From: an uncultured Lachnospiraceae bacterium
GTDB lineage: Bacteria; Bacillota; Clostridia; Lachnospirales; Lachnospiraceae
Length of the DNA: 64,000 nt
NCBI GenBank assembly: GCA_947176505.1
Contig: CAMWQW010000001.1
Span: forward strand, 338,283-402,282
Direction: 5' to 3'
Under the pieces are notes generated by a model that saw only the letters and a list, made by a program, of their open reading frames with translations, was not told the origin of the DNA and searched no databases. The position numbers were made by a program, and so were the translations under genes. Of this stretch, positions 27,407-36,879 are shown in pieces (position 1 is the first letter of the stretch; each line of letters begins with the position of its first letter).

Positions 27407-28747
27407 CTATAAATACCGTGACAGTCTTTCCGCAATAATACCGACATTTTTATATGTGATTATTTTGCATACCAAGTCAGTAAATCTACCATATTTGCGA
27501 TAAAAAAAATTAAACAAAAAATAAGCAGTCCGTTGACTTTTATCCTCGGGCATTCTCTTTAAAATATTTTTTAAACTGTATATTTGTTTGTATATCCATA
27601 TGTATCCGTCATACAGTTCCTGTTCTGACATTTGCGCTGGGCGAAATACAACATGGGCTGTGTTATATTTAGATAAATCATCAGATATAATCCTGTCTTC
27701 TGCTTTTAACCTGTTATACAATTCCGTACCGGGATAGGGAGTTAATATATGGGATGTGACCGTTTCAATTTTATTTTTTACAATCCAGTCAAGTGTTGTT
27801 CTGAATGTTTCCGGTGTATCACCATCCAGCCCGAAGACAAAGCTGGCATTAATCATAATTCCTCTGTCATGCGCCATTTTAACTGCTTTCTCATATATCT
27901 CTATGTCATTTTGTATTTTGTGGACATTATGAATCGAATCTGTCTGTATACTTTCAAACCCAACAAACAGTCCCTGACACCCGCTGCGTTTCATTAAATC
28001 AAGCAAATCAGCATCACATAAAGCGTTTAGCGAAACTGCAGCGTTCCACTTGATATTCAAGGGTATCAGTCTGTTTAAAAAAACCTTAATCCACACCGGA
28101 TTCCCGGCAAAATTGTCATCTATAAACATAATATGTCTTGATTTAACCGCTTTTATATCCTGCAAGACATCCCCTATTTCACGATTCGCATACATTCGTT
28201 CATCGGCACTGTTATAACAAAAATCACATCGAAACGGACAACCTCTGCTTGTATGGATAACGTTGCAATATAAATACTCATCTTTCGACAGATAATCATA
28301 TGCCGGCGATACGATATCTTTCCCATTAAAATCTTTATGACACTTATATATTCTCTTTAATGCTCCTCGTTCAAAGTCTTTGATAATATCGGTCCACGTT
28401 CCTTCTGCCGCTCCGATGCACAATACGTCAAAGGCATCCCTCGGAATCGTATCATACGCAGTGGTTACATGTATTCCGCCTGCCACGACAACGATGCCCT
28501 TATCACGAAATATCTTCGCAATTCTTATCGCACCCGGCAAGGTATCAACGGTAACGGATATTCCGACTATATCAGGAGAATCCGTGTAATCGATGCTTTG
28601 TATGTTTTCGTTTTCCAATGAAACGGTATGTTCCTTCCGAAGCAGACTCACGATTGTGAGTAATCCCAGCGGAGGCGCCATATGAAGTTTTAGGTCTGTG
28701 TCCATCGGACGTTTTATCATTTTGGGCTGTATCAATTTGATATACAT
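27407..28747 (-). CDS. Radical SAM protein with N-terminal cobalamin-binding domain
   Basis: 446 residues. The N-terminal B12-binding-like Rossmann domain (about 1-135) has PPLGLLTIVSLL and AGGIHVT; the radical SAM core (about 160-380) carries Cys170, Cys174 and Cys177 in RGCPFRCDFC for the 4Fe-4S cluster, and a DUF4070-like C-terminal part follows. Relatives are methyltransferases or ring-forming enzymes in lipid, hopanoid or natural-product pathways. The substrate is unknown. GGAG precedes the ATG. A GNAT gene follows. Confidence 0.92.
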   Translation of the reverse strand: MYIKLIQPKMIKRPMDTDLKLHMAPPLGLLTIVSLLRKEHTVSLENENIQSIDYTDSPDIVGISVTVDTLPGAIRIAKIFRDKGIVVVAGGIHVTTAYDTIPRDAFDVLCIGAAEGTWTDIIKDFERGALKRIYKCHKDFNGKDIVSPAYDYLSKDEYLYCNVIHTSRGCPFRCDFCYNSADERMYANREIGDVLQDIKAVKSRHIMFIDDNFAGNPVWIKVFLNRLIPLNIKWNAAVSLNALCDADLLDLMKRSGCQGLFVGFESIQTDSIHNVHKIQNDIEIYEKAVKMAHDRGIMINASFVFGLDGDTPETFRTTLDWIVKNKIETVTSHILTPYPGTELYNRLKAEDRIISDDLSKYNTAHVVFRPAQMSEQELYDGYIWIYKQIYSLKNILKRMPEDKSQRTAYFLFNFFYRKYGRFTDLVCKIITYKNVGIIAERLSRYL

Positions 28748-28815
28748 ACAAATCTCCGTTCTATAAACTTAGCTGGTTTCCGTCTTGTATTCTCCGCATC
28801 TATTCCTCTTTCTTG

Positions 28816-30639
28816 CTATTTTATCACGATACTTCTAATAGATTCCTCTGTCATGGGATGATAAATAATATCCATCACATACCCCTCCGGAAGTGTGGAC
28901 TTCACCCAATCATCATACTCTTGCCGATTCATCGGCTGTACATCGGTATCCTCTGTTGTCTTGCCATCTTCCAAAATATAATACAAAAGCCCGTCGCCGT
29001 CTGTATCCATTTCACTAGGAAAATCCTCGCTGTTAATCTGTCCGTCCCATGATGTTATATGATACTTTAATTGATAACTGTCTGTACCTACGTCATACTG
29101 ATATAAAGTATAGGGCCATATCCCTTTTTCCTCAGGGTCTTTCCCGTGATTATGGGAGTCTGACACTTTAATCAGTCCATTATTATAATAAGTGGTATCC
29201 ACCCATGCCGTCAATTCCTCCCGCAGTGTGTCTTTTTCTGCATCATAGTCATAGACCACCTCGCACATACTCGCCATGTTACCTGTGCTAAAACTAAAAA
29301 TTAGTTCTTGTCTTCCATCCCCGTCCACATCCAATATTGCAAATGCGTTATTCTCAAATCCCCACCTCTCATCAACATTATATTCTCTACCGTTTGGATC
29401 TGTATGTTCCGTCATAATCTGCTCCAGTACTTCCGCATATTTGGCATAGGATTGCAGCAATTTTTCCTGAAAATCCTGATATCCCACATATAAATACCGC
29501 ACCGGCGCAATCGCTTCATTCTCCGGACAAAATACGGATACGCTGTAACCTGAGAAATAATATTCTTCCGCCGATGGCATCCTGCTTTCACCTTTGTAAT
29601 TCAGATAACGTATCCCTTCCGGACCCTGCCATTCACGCGTCCCATAATACAAAATGCCGAAGCTTTCCTGCCCGCTCCATTCTGCTACCGCCTCCTGTAA
29701 CGGCATTACGGAAACTGCCTCAACAAGCGGTCTGAAATCTTTATCAATATCAAAAACTGCTCCTCCCGCACCACGCAGATAAATATCTATTTCCCTTGAG
29801 CGGGCGGCATTGTATGTAATTAAATAACTGTCTGTAAAATCACCGTTTTTATCAAATCCGTACAGCATTGTATCAAACGTCTGAATCGTTCCGTCCTGCA
29901 CAAAATACAGGTTAAAACTCGTTGCAAGACATAGTTTCTCCGGAAGATTGACTTTATCTCTGATATCTTCCAGAATACCCTCTATGCCTGACTCATAAAT
30001 ATTATTGTGCATCAGTACAACGCTTTTCTTATTCTTCAAATCATCCAGATACCATGACAGCTTTCCATTATAAGGCACTGCACTTTTAGCAACAAGAAAA
30101 CTTCCATACAATGTAACTGCTGCCATAATAATGCCTGCTGCCAGCCTGTATTTTCTTTTCCCCGAAGCATTGACCGCCGATAATTTTAAATCCAGAAAAT
30201 CCTCCTCATCCCGGTTAAGTCCCTGTATATTTACAGTAATTACAGACTTATCTTTTAAGAAAAACTGGCAATAACTTTTTCTCTTGATATACCACTTCAC
30301 ATCTTCCGCCTTAATCTCAGAAATGGCATTCCATGATTCACTTGGCAGCTTCTTTCTGCTATAACATATCCACAGATAAAAGCCGTAGACCGTAATGCCT
30401 ATCCACCACACCAGACAGAGAAGCAAAACCGGTATATTCCTATACAGCCTGCCAAACTGACACAGAGAATACAGGTGGAACCAGCTGATACAATAAAAAA
30501 TCAGATTGACCGGTCTTGTCCCCACATACCATATAGTTTTCCAGAAAAACTGCGCCCTGCTATTTCCGTATGACAAGTCCTTTATATTCCCATGTTCTTC
30601 CTTCATCGGCTGACTCATATTTTGCTTTGGTTCCGCCAT
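28816..30639 (-). CDS. Large membrane protein with extracytoplasmic FG-GAP-like segment, overlapping the M56-BNR gene
   Basis: 607 residues. Predicted transmembrane helices lie at about 40-58, 67-92 and 165-185, then a long extracytoplasmic region. DVDGDGRQELIFSFS (around 460) and MDTDGDGLLYYILEDG (around 560) look like calcium-binding FG-GAP-type loops. I do not recognise a family for the whole protein. Its 5' end overlaps the M56-BNR gene by 80 bp in another frame, a strong sign of coupled expression. A later ATG at 30606 is possible but lacks a ribosome site; a GGAGG is 12 nt before 30639. Confidence 0.8.
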   Translation of the reverse strand: MAEPKQNMSQPMKEEHGNIKDLSYGNSRAQFFWKTIWYVGTRPVNLIFYCISWFHLYSLCQFGRLYRNIPVLLLCLVWWIGITVYGFYLWICYSRKKLPSESWNAISEIKAEDVKWYIKRKSYCQFFLKDKSVITVNIQGLNRDEEDFLDLKLSAVNASGKRKYRLAAGIIMAAVTLYGSFLVAKSAVPYNGKLSWYLDDLKNKKSVVLMHNNIYESGIEGILEDIRDKVNLPEKLCLATSFNLYFVQDGTIQTFDTMLYGFDKNGDFTDSYLITYNAARSREIDIYLRGAGGAVFDIDKDFRPLVEAVSVMPLQEAVAEWSGQESFGILYYGTREWQGPEGIRYLNYKGESRMPSAEEYYFSGYSVSVFCPENEAIAPVRYLYVGYQDFQEKLLQSYAKYAEVLEQIMTEHTDPNGREYNVDERWGFENNAFAILDVDGDGRQELIFSFSTGNMASMCEVVYDYDAEKDTLREELTAWVDTTYYNNGLIKVSDSHNHGKDPEEKGIWPYTLYQYDVGTDSYQLKYHITSWDGQINSEDFPSEMDTDGDGLLYYILEDGKTTEDTDVQPMNRQEYDDWVKSTLPEGYVMDIIYHPMTEESIRSIVIK

Positions 30640-32881
30640 ATTCCGAATATTCCTCCATTCCTATATACAGGTATAAAATACCATCCTGCATCTCCGGCGC
30701 ATAAGCCATAGTGTAATACTGTGGCACATCTGTAAGGTCCTGCTTTTCCCATGTTTTCCCGCCATCCTGTGTCCGCCAGATATCCGGTGTCTCTGAATCA
30801 CGAAAGGTTACGAAGCCTACGTTGTTATTAATGAAAACAGCACCTGACATCAAAGAATACCCCTTCGTCATCATATGCGGTCCCGCAGTTCCCACATACT
30901 GCCACGACTCCCCGCCGTCTTCTGTGTGAAATAAGATTGACGTTTCCCGCCAGACAACACGTTCTCCCGTAAAAATCAAGAACCCTTCCTGTCCGTTTTC
31001 CGGAAAATCCACATAAATTTTCCTGCTTCCAAATAACTTATTTCTTACAACAGATTTCTTAAAACTCTGACTTTCCTCGTCATAAAAAACAACGGAAAAC
31101 GGCACTACACTGTCTCCGCCATATGCAAATATAATCTTATTTTCATCTATCTGATAACTGCCGGGCTGCAAAGAGGTCAGTTTCCCATCCATTTCGTCCC
31201 CTCTCCCAAAGAGTACTTCCAACGTGACCGGCACCTCTTTCCACACCCCGTCTGCACCACTTACCAGCAAAACGCCCGTGCTGGTATCAACCTGATACGC
31301 ATTTTCAATCACATCTAACGTCAAAGAGGCATCTTCCCCGGCATCTGTTTCTGAAAGTGCTGTTTTCATCCCATACACTAAATCAAGCTTTGGAATATCG
31401 GAAAAGTCCGCCTGCGCATACTGCTCCATATATGCCCGAATAACATCTTCCGTTTCCGCGACTCCCTCCAGTTCAAAGACGTAATCCTTCACCATGCGAA
31501 TCCGCAGCGTCCAGTCAAAATATGCATAATAACCGTCTTTTTCATGCGCTATCTGTGCCCTGTCTTTTATCTTCTGCGGAAACTCTGCAAGTTCACTCTC
31601 CTCATGCCCGATATAATATTTGCAGATTACCGAAAAAACAGCCTCATTCTTATCTCCCGCAAGCAATCTGCTGTATACAGACTCGGCTATTGCATACCAC
31701 GAGTCTTCCGAATCCCACTCCGATGCCCTGCTCTGATCATCAAAATACGAAGCATATCGCTGCAATAACAGAAGAACTGCATCGCCATAGTTATCTGCAT
31801 CGTGCACCCGAACCTGCCAAGGTCCTTCCGCCTCATAGGGAAGTTCTGCATACTCTTTCCATTCATAAATATCTTTCCTATTCCGCTCGATATAATAAGC
31901 ATCCTCAGAAACAGGTTCCAGTTTTATCATCTCATCGATTGCCGTCTGTGTGAACCCGTCCGGCAGATCATATTCTTCATAAAAAAAATGTTCCGCGCGC
32001 TCCACTTCTTTTCTTATCTTATAACTCTCATATATACCGCCGCCAATACGATAAAGGTTAAACGTCACATCCAGCAATAAAATCCCAATCGTGCAATATG
32101 CCAGAAAATCCCACCTTTTCTCCTCCCTCATAATCGCAGAGATTCTGGCTTTCATCATCCGTTTTCCATGATAAAAATACGTTGAATACGCCTGTCCTTT
32201 CACCCGCTCCATTTTTAAGCATTCCAGCAGCGCATATCCGTACTCTTTTCTCGCAGATATGTCTTTGCCTTCCACTACCGCCTCATCGCAGGCTACCTCC
32301 ATATCCTGATAACTGATTGCTTTTATCAGATAAATAAGCGGCTGAAACCATAAAAGCGACTGTATGAACAGCATAAATAACTTGTAGAGCATATCCCTAT
32401 GCCGCATGTGATTACATTCATGTAAAAAAATGAAATGCAGAACCTGTCCGCTGTATTCTCTGTCCGGCAATATCAGAACCGGATCCTTAAAGCCAATTAG
32501 AAACGGTTCCCTGACTTCTTTGCTCCGATAAAGAAAAGACCTGCCGCTTCTCCTTTCATGCAATCCCGTTTCCAGAACTGCCGCCTCCAGACTCTCCCTG
32601 ATATCCGGCTCCGACACAATACTTAGCCGGTTGATGCAGCTTCTGCGGAACCGCACATAATTCCAATAATGCAATGCCATCACAAGTACTGCCGATACAA
32701 ACCAAATCAGTACTGCCAGTTTCTTCCATTGAGGATACAGCAGATAAGGCAGACCGAAATGATTTACGACCCGGTTTACGAAATAATCCAGCCACATATT
32801 CTTTCCCAGAAAAAGAAAATGCCACAATAAAAGCTGTAGTGCCAGAATCGCCCATATCACCTTTCTCCATTTTGCCCTCAT
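30560..32881 (-). CDS. M56-family (BlaR1-like) metallopeptidase fused to C-terminal BNR/Asp-box repeats
   Basis: 773 residues from the ATG at 32881. Transmembrane helices lie at about 8-26, 53-72 and 165-190. The zinc motif HECNH is at 154-158 with Glu195 in MEVACDE, and another helix is near 250-270. The C-terminal 120 residues contain three Asp-box-like units, HTEDGGESW, RTQDGGKTW and ESADEGRTW, typical of sialidase, VPS10 and photosystem-assembly beta-propellers. Known BlaR1 relatives carry a penicillin-binding sensor there, so this may be a sensor for a glycan or protein ligand. The BlaI-type repressor gene lies 54 bp upstream. Confidence 0.9.
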   Translation of the reverse strand: MRAKWRKVIWAILALQLLLWHFLFLGKNMWLDYFVNRVVNHFGLPYLLYPQWKKLAVLIWFVSAVLVMALHYWNYVRFRRSCINRLSIVSEPDIRESLEAAVLETGLHERRSGRSFLYRSKEVREPFLIGFKDPVLILPDREYSGQVLHFIFLHECNHMRHRDMLYKLFMLFIQSLLWFQPLIYLIKAISYQDMEVACDEAVVEGKDISARKEYGYALLECLKMERVKGQAYSTYFYHGKRMMKARISAIMREEKRWDFLAYCTIGILLLDVTFNLYRIGGGIYESYKIRKEVERAEHFFYEEYDLPDGFTQTAIDEMIKLEPVSEDAYYIERNRKDIYEWKEYAELPYEAEGPWQVRVHDADNYGDAVLLLLQRYASYFDDQSRASEWDSEDSWYAIAESVYSRLLAGDKNEAVFSVICKYYIGHEESELAEFPQKIKDRAQIAHEKDGYYAYFDWTLRIRMVKDYVFELEGVAETEDVIRAYMEQYAQADFSDIPKLDLVYGMKTALSETDAGEDASLTLDVIENAYQVDTSTGVLLVSGADGVWKEVPVTLEVLFGRGDEMDGKLTSLQPGSYQIDENKIIFAYGGDSVVPFSVVFYDEESQSFKKSVVRNKLFGSRKIYVDFPENGQEGFLIFTGERVVWRETSILFHTEDGGESWQYVGTAGPHMMTKGYSLMSGAVFINNNVGFVTFRDSETPDIWRTQDGGKTWEKQDLTDVPQYYTMAYAPEMQDGILYLYIGMEEYSEYGGTKAKYESADEGRTWEYKGLVIRK

Positions 32882-32935
32882 AACAATCAAAATCCTTCCT
32901 TTATGCTCACCTGCACCTTTACTTAATCTACACTT

Positions 32936-33313
32936 CTACTTAGTCTGCGTATCCTTACTCTTTTCTTCAATAAATTCTTTTAGTTCTTCTATATCCTGAG
33001 ATGTGAGTCCATCGCCGTCATATAGTGCCGTCACAAAATTTTTTAACGAATTTTGGTACATCTTTCGCAAAATATTTCTGCTTTCTTTTTGCAGATATTC
33101 CTCTTCTTTTACCAAAGGAGTATACCAGTTGATTTTCCCAATCTTCTCCACGCTGACAAAACCTTTCGCCTCCAAGCGGTTTAGAAAAGATAAAATAGTC
33201 GGCGCGGCTACATCCTTTTTTAGATGTTGCTCAATTTCCATTCTGTTGACTGGTCTGTTATATTCCCATATAATCATCATAATTTCCAGCTCAGATTCCG
33301 GTAGTCTTTTCAT
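32936..33313 (-). CDS. BlaI/MecI-family repressor
   Basis: 125 residues. Winged helix-turn-helix (about 3-75, LPESELEIMMIIWEYNRPVNRMEIEQHL) plus a C-terminal dimerisation part with the MYQNSLKNFVTALYDGDG segment common to the family. It heads the operon with the M56-BNR gene. The promoter upstream has two copies of a 12-bp operator-like repeat unlike that of the first BlaI module in the window, suggesting separate regulons. Confidence 0.95.
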   Translation of the reverse strand: MKRLPESELEIMMIIWEYNRPVNRMEIEQHLKKDVAAPTILSFLNRLEAKGFVSVEKIGKINWYTPLVKEEEYLQKESRNILRKMYQNSLKNFVTALYDGDGLTSQDIEELKEFIEEKSKDTQTK

Positions 33314-33342
33314 GTCTGCTCTTCTTTCTCCTATATTTTTTG

Positions 33343-33397
33343 CATTTGCCTAAATTGAATTTATACTTATTCTACATTTGCCTAAAATATATGTCAA
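33343..33397 (-). promoter_or_regulatory. Promoter with two operator copies for the second BlaI/M56 operon
   Basis: Minus-strand TTGACA-N17-TAGAAT (33369-33397) is a near-consensus sigma-A promoter. CATTTGCCTAAA (+ strand) occurs at 33375-33386, inside the -35/-10 spacer, and at 33343-33354 just downstream of the start, 32 bp or about three helical turns apart. Both copies would block polymerase when bound. Confidence 0.75.
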
Positions 33398-33634
33398 TAT
33401 GAGATTTGTCTGCTATAAATATTGAAATATTTTTATACTACATATATAATAAATACAATACGGAGTATAAGTTACGCATTTTATTGTAGTTATCCACATG
33501 AAATCCACTAGATTATCCACATTTTTTATTTTTATTTATTGACAGGTGGGAACAATCATGTTAGACTAAATACACTTTATGAAATGTTTTTCAAAAAGTG
33601 CATATAATATTTTGGTATGAAATACTCAAACAAA

Positions 33635-33658
33635 GGAGCCTCAACCTCGTGAGGCTCC
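33635..33658 (-). terminator. Terminator after the 33667 gene
   Basis: GGAGCCTC and GAGGCTCC pair over an 8-nt loop and are followed on the minus strand by TTTGTTTG. The AT-rich stretch from about 33400 to 33634 holds no gene that I can see. Confidence 0.7.
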
Positions 33659-33666
33659 TTCTGACT

Positions 33667-34113
33667 TCAATTTATCTCATCTTTATACTTCTCATACAAT
33701 TCCTGCAATTTATCTATATCCTCATCGGACACAGTATTTTGCAAATACTGCTCAACTTGGGAGATTGACTCACTGTTGACACCGTCTCCAACAATATCCA
33801 TGACATCGGACAGCGTATCGCTGTCAGCATATTTCTCAATAATTTTCGTGGCTTCCTTCTTATCCGATTCATCCATGTTATTGACAATTTCCTTCGCCTT
33901 AGCAGCTGCCTGCGGATCACCCACACTCTCCAATGCTTTCTGGAACGCTTGCTCCATAACCTGTTCCGTCACCTTCTCAGCCACTGCAGATTTGATCCCA
34001 TCTACCAGATTCCCTCGAACCAGTCCAATTAGAACTACCACACACACTACTATCACAAGGCTTAAGAAAATGACCATTCCCGTGCCTTTTTTCTTCTTTC
34101 TACGCTTACTCAT
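33667..34113 (-). CDS. Hypothetical single-span membrane protein, acidic helical C-terminus
   Basis: 148 residues from the ATG at 34113 (GGAG with 5-nt spacing). A Lys/Arg-rich N-terminus (SKRRKKKKG), one transmembrane helix (about 12-34), then a negatively charged, mostly helical exterior part with possible coiled coil (VAEKVTEQVMEQAFQKALESV). Family unknown. It is flanked by terminators on both sides and is probably monocistronic. Confidence 0.8.
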   Translation of the reverse strand: MSKRRKKKKGTGMVIFLSLVIVVCVVVLIGLVRGNLVDGIKSAVAEKVTEQVMEQAFQKALESVGDPQAAAKAKEIVNNMDESDKKEATKIIEKYADSDTLSDVMDIVGDGVNSESISQVEQYLQNTVSDEDIDKLQELYEKYKDEIN

Positions 34114-34226
34114 AATGTCTCCTTTAATCAAAATCTACGTTCTTTTCCTTAAAATCCATCGCATTTCAAAATGAAATATCGGGAAACAGCCCAATGTCAT
34201 TCAAGCTGCCTCTTTTGCTGTCAAGT

Positions 34227-34261
34227 AAAGCCCGCGGTACAGTGATTGTACCGTGGGCTTT
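34227..34261 (-). terminator. Terminator after the Sel1-repeat gene
   Basis: AAAGCCCgCGGTACA pairs with TGTACCGtGGGCTTT over a 5-nt loop. The arms begin and end in A and T runs, so it may work in both directions. Confidence 0.7.
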
Positions 34262-34298
34262 ACCCGCAATATTTGCACCACAAATTGTTCTCATGCTG

Positions 34299-35495
34299 TT
34301 AAAGCTTAAAAGCCGCCTCACGATATCCCCGATCCAACGCCTCGCCAAAATATTGTTTCGCCATGCGGATATCTTGTGCCACACCAAGTCCCTGCTCGTA
34401 TAAGAGCCCAAGTCGATAGAACGCCAGTCCTAATCCCTGTTTTACGGACAGTTCATAGAAATAACGCGCTTTTTCATAATCAACAGCGGTTCCATAGCCG
34501 TACTGATAGCACATACCAAGAGAGCATTCCGCCGCTGCATTACCCGATAAATCTGCCGCCTTCTTATACCATGCAAATGCTTTGTCGTAGTCCTTTCCGG
34601 TACCCTTTCCATGCAGATAAAAATTGCCGATATTGTTCATCGCTCCGGTAGAACCATTTTCTGCAGCCATGAAATAATAGTCCAATGCCTTTTTATCATT
34701 CTGTTCGACAAGTTTTCCTTCTTCGTATAAGATTCCCATGCTTACCTGTGCGCGGGAATTATTTCCATTATGCGCAAGTTCCGTAAGTTGTAAAAGTGCC
34801 CTTTTCCTCTCTTCCATCGGGCAGCTTTCATTCCCTATCAGCTCCACGCAGGAAACAGATTCACAATGTTTTCGCTTGTCGTCCACATCCTGCAATAACG
34901 ATTCATAATAGTTCCTGTCCGCTTCCGATAATTCCTGTTTCAACCATAACCGACAGCTCTGCTCCGCTCGCGCCAGCCACTCCAGCGGTTTCTCATAATC
35001 GATAGCCACACCTTTTCCGTTTTCATACTGATAGGCAATCAGCACCATAGCTTCCGGATTGTTCTGACTTGCTGCCGATTCAAAAAAATGCATGGATTTC
35101 TGGTAATCTACAGGAACACCGATGCCGTTTAAATATGCACGCCCAACTTTAACAATACCATCCGTATCTCCAAGCGCCGCCGCTTTTTCATAATAGGAGA
35201 AAGCTTTTCTCTCATTTCTATCCGTTCCAACTCCGTAACGGTACATTTCTCCTACCCATATTAGCCAGTAGGGACTGTTATGCCTAGCGCCGAGCAGTGC
35301 CGCCTTCAAAGCTTTTTGGCGAATTTTAGATGCTTCTTTAGGCGTTTTCGCTTCCGTTACGCATTTTTCATAATACGTATTCAAAGCCTCCAACGCCTGT
35401 AGGTCTCCTTTTTTAGCTAATTTATAAAGTTGTTTTTCTGCCTTCGCCGGATTATCGGATAAAAGGATCCGGTATTCTTGTATGGATTCGTTCAC
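34299..35495 (-). CDS. Sel1-like repeat (SLR) protein
   Basis: About 398 residues, nearly all tandem Sel1/TPR-like units of about 36 residues, for example YYEKAAALGDTDGIVKVGRAYLNGIGV, WYKKAADLSGNAAAECSLGMCYQYGYGT and YFYELSVKQGLGLAFYRLGLLYEQGLGV. These form alpha-solenoids for protein contacts. No signal peptide, so it is probably cytoplasmic. The GTG at 35495 was chosen because AGAAGAAGGA stands before it; the frame extends 22 codons further upstream without a ribosome site. The partner is unknown. Confidence 0.85.
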   Translation of the reverse strand: MNESIQEYRILLSDNPAKAEKQLYKLAKKGDLQALEALNTYYEKCVTEAKTPKEASKIRQKALKAALLGARHNSPYWLIWVGEMYRYGVGTDRNERKAFSYYEKAAALGDTDGIVKVGRAYLNGIGVPVDYQKSMHFFESAASQNNPEAMVLIAYQYENGKGVAIDYEKPLEWLARAEQSCRLWLKQELSEADRNYYESLLQDVDDKRKHCESVSCVELIGNESCPMEERKRALLQLTELAHNGNNSRAQVSMGILYEEGKLVEQNDKKALDYYFMAAENGSTGAMNNIGNFYLHGKGTGKDYDKAFAWYKKAADLSGNAAAECSLGMCYQYGYGTAVDYEKARYFYELSVKQGLGLAFYRLGLLYEQGLGVAQDIRMAKQYFGEALDRGYREAAFKL

Positions 35496-35569
35496 GATGT
35501 GAATTCCTTCTTCTTTTTCTGTGGTCATTTTACGATAAGCTATGTGAAATGTCATGAACACCGAAACCT

Positions 35570-36769
35570 CTACGCTCTCACCAACCTCACAGTCTCTCTT
35601 GCAATAGCAAGCTCCTCATTGGTAGGAATCACCATCGTAGTAACTTTTGCGCCCTCGTCAGAAAGAATGACTTCTTCTCCGCGGAGTTTATTCTTCTCTG
35701 AATCGATATTGGTTCCAAGATAACCAAGATAATCTCCTATCTCCGCTCTTGCCTCGGCGTTGTTCTCGCCCACGCCTGCAGTAAATACAATAACGTCCAC
35801 ACCGTTCATTGCCGCCGCATATGCACCGATATATTTTGCCACACGGTATGCGTAAGTCTCTAACGCCGTCTTCGCCGCTTCATTTCCCTGCGCCTTAGCC
35901 TCCGCCAAATCACGGAAATCACTGGAAACGCCGCCGGACAAACCGAGTACACCGGATTTCTTATTACAGATATTTATCACTTCCTCCGCACTGATACCTT
36001 CTTTCTCGGCAATAAAAGTAATAATCGCCGGATCCAAATCGCCCGAACGCGTTCCCATAATCAAGCCTTCCAACGGAGTCAATCCCATAGAAGTATCAAC
36101 AGACTCCCCATATTTTACTGCGGACACCGAAGCACCGTTGCCAAGATGGCACACGATAATCTTCAAGTCTTTTATATCTTTTCCTAAAATCTGTGCAGCA
36201 CGTTTGGAAACGAAATCATGGCTTGTGCCGTGGAAACCATAGCGGCGCACTTTATAATTCTCATAATAGGACAACGGAAGTCCGTACAGATACGCCTTCT
36301 TCGGCATCGTCTGGTGAAAAGCCGTATCAAACACACCGACCATTGGCACATTCGGCATAATCTCTCTGCATGAATTAATCCCGATTAGATTTGCCGGATT
36401 ATGGAGCGGCGCCAAATCATTACACTGCTCAATCACAGCAAGCACTTCATCATCCAACACAACAGACGTTGCAAACTTCTCTCCGCCATGTACGATACGA
36501 TGCCCAACCGCGTCAATCTCATCAAGTGTCTTAATCACACCTACTTCCGGATCGGTCAGCTTCTCAATCACCAGTTGTACAGCCGCCGTATGATTCGGCA
36601 TATCCGCTTCTGTTGTGATTTTGTCTTTTCCTGCCGGCTGGTGAACGATAGCGCTGCCATCGATTCCGATTCTTTCACATAAACCTTTTGCCAATACTTC
36701 TTCCGACTCGCTGTTGATCAACTGATATTTCAGCGAAGAAGAACCACAATTAATAACCAGTACGTTCAT
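35570..36769 (-). CDS. ackA: Acetate kinase
   Basis: 399 residues, full length. Family signatures are NVLVINCGSSSLKY (2-15), the phosphate-binding VCHLGNGASVSAVK segment (about 205-218) and VFTAGVGENNAEAR (about 322-335). It converts acetyl phosphate and ADP to acetate and ATP, the main energy-yielding step of acetogenic fermentation. Phosphotransacetylase (pta), often adjacent, is not in the window. It lies 110 bp downstream of proS on the same strand. Confidence 0.98.
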   Translation of the reverse strand: MNVLVINCGSSSLKYQLINSESEEVLAKGLCERIGIDGSAIVHQPAGKDKITTEADMPNHTAAVQLVIEKLTDPEVGVIKTLDEIDAVGHRIVHGGEKFATSVVLDDEVLAVIEQCNDLAPLHNPANLIGINSCREIMPNVPMVGVFDTAFHQTMPKKAYLYGLPLSYYENYKVRRYGFHGTSHDFVSKRAAQILGKDIKDLKIIVCHLGNGASVSAVKYGESVDTSMGLTPLEGLIMGTRSGDLDPAIITFIAEKEGISAEEVINICNKKSGVLGLSGGVSSDFRDLAEAKAQGNEAAKTALETYAYRVAKYIGAYAAAMNGVDVIVFTAGVGENNAEARAEIGDYLGYLGTNIDSEKNKLRGEEVILSDEGAKVTTMVIPTNEELAIARETVRLVRA

Positions 36770-36879
36770 TGTTGCAATTCCCTCTTTTCTTCTCTAAGAT
36801 ATACGGTTTCCTGCAATAACCGCCTCATGTCTTAATCATAGCACCTTTACGCGAAGAATACATAGTATATTTTATTTTT

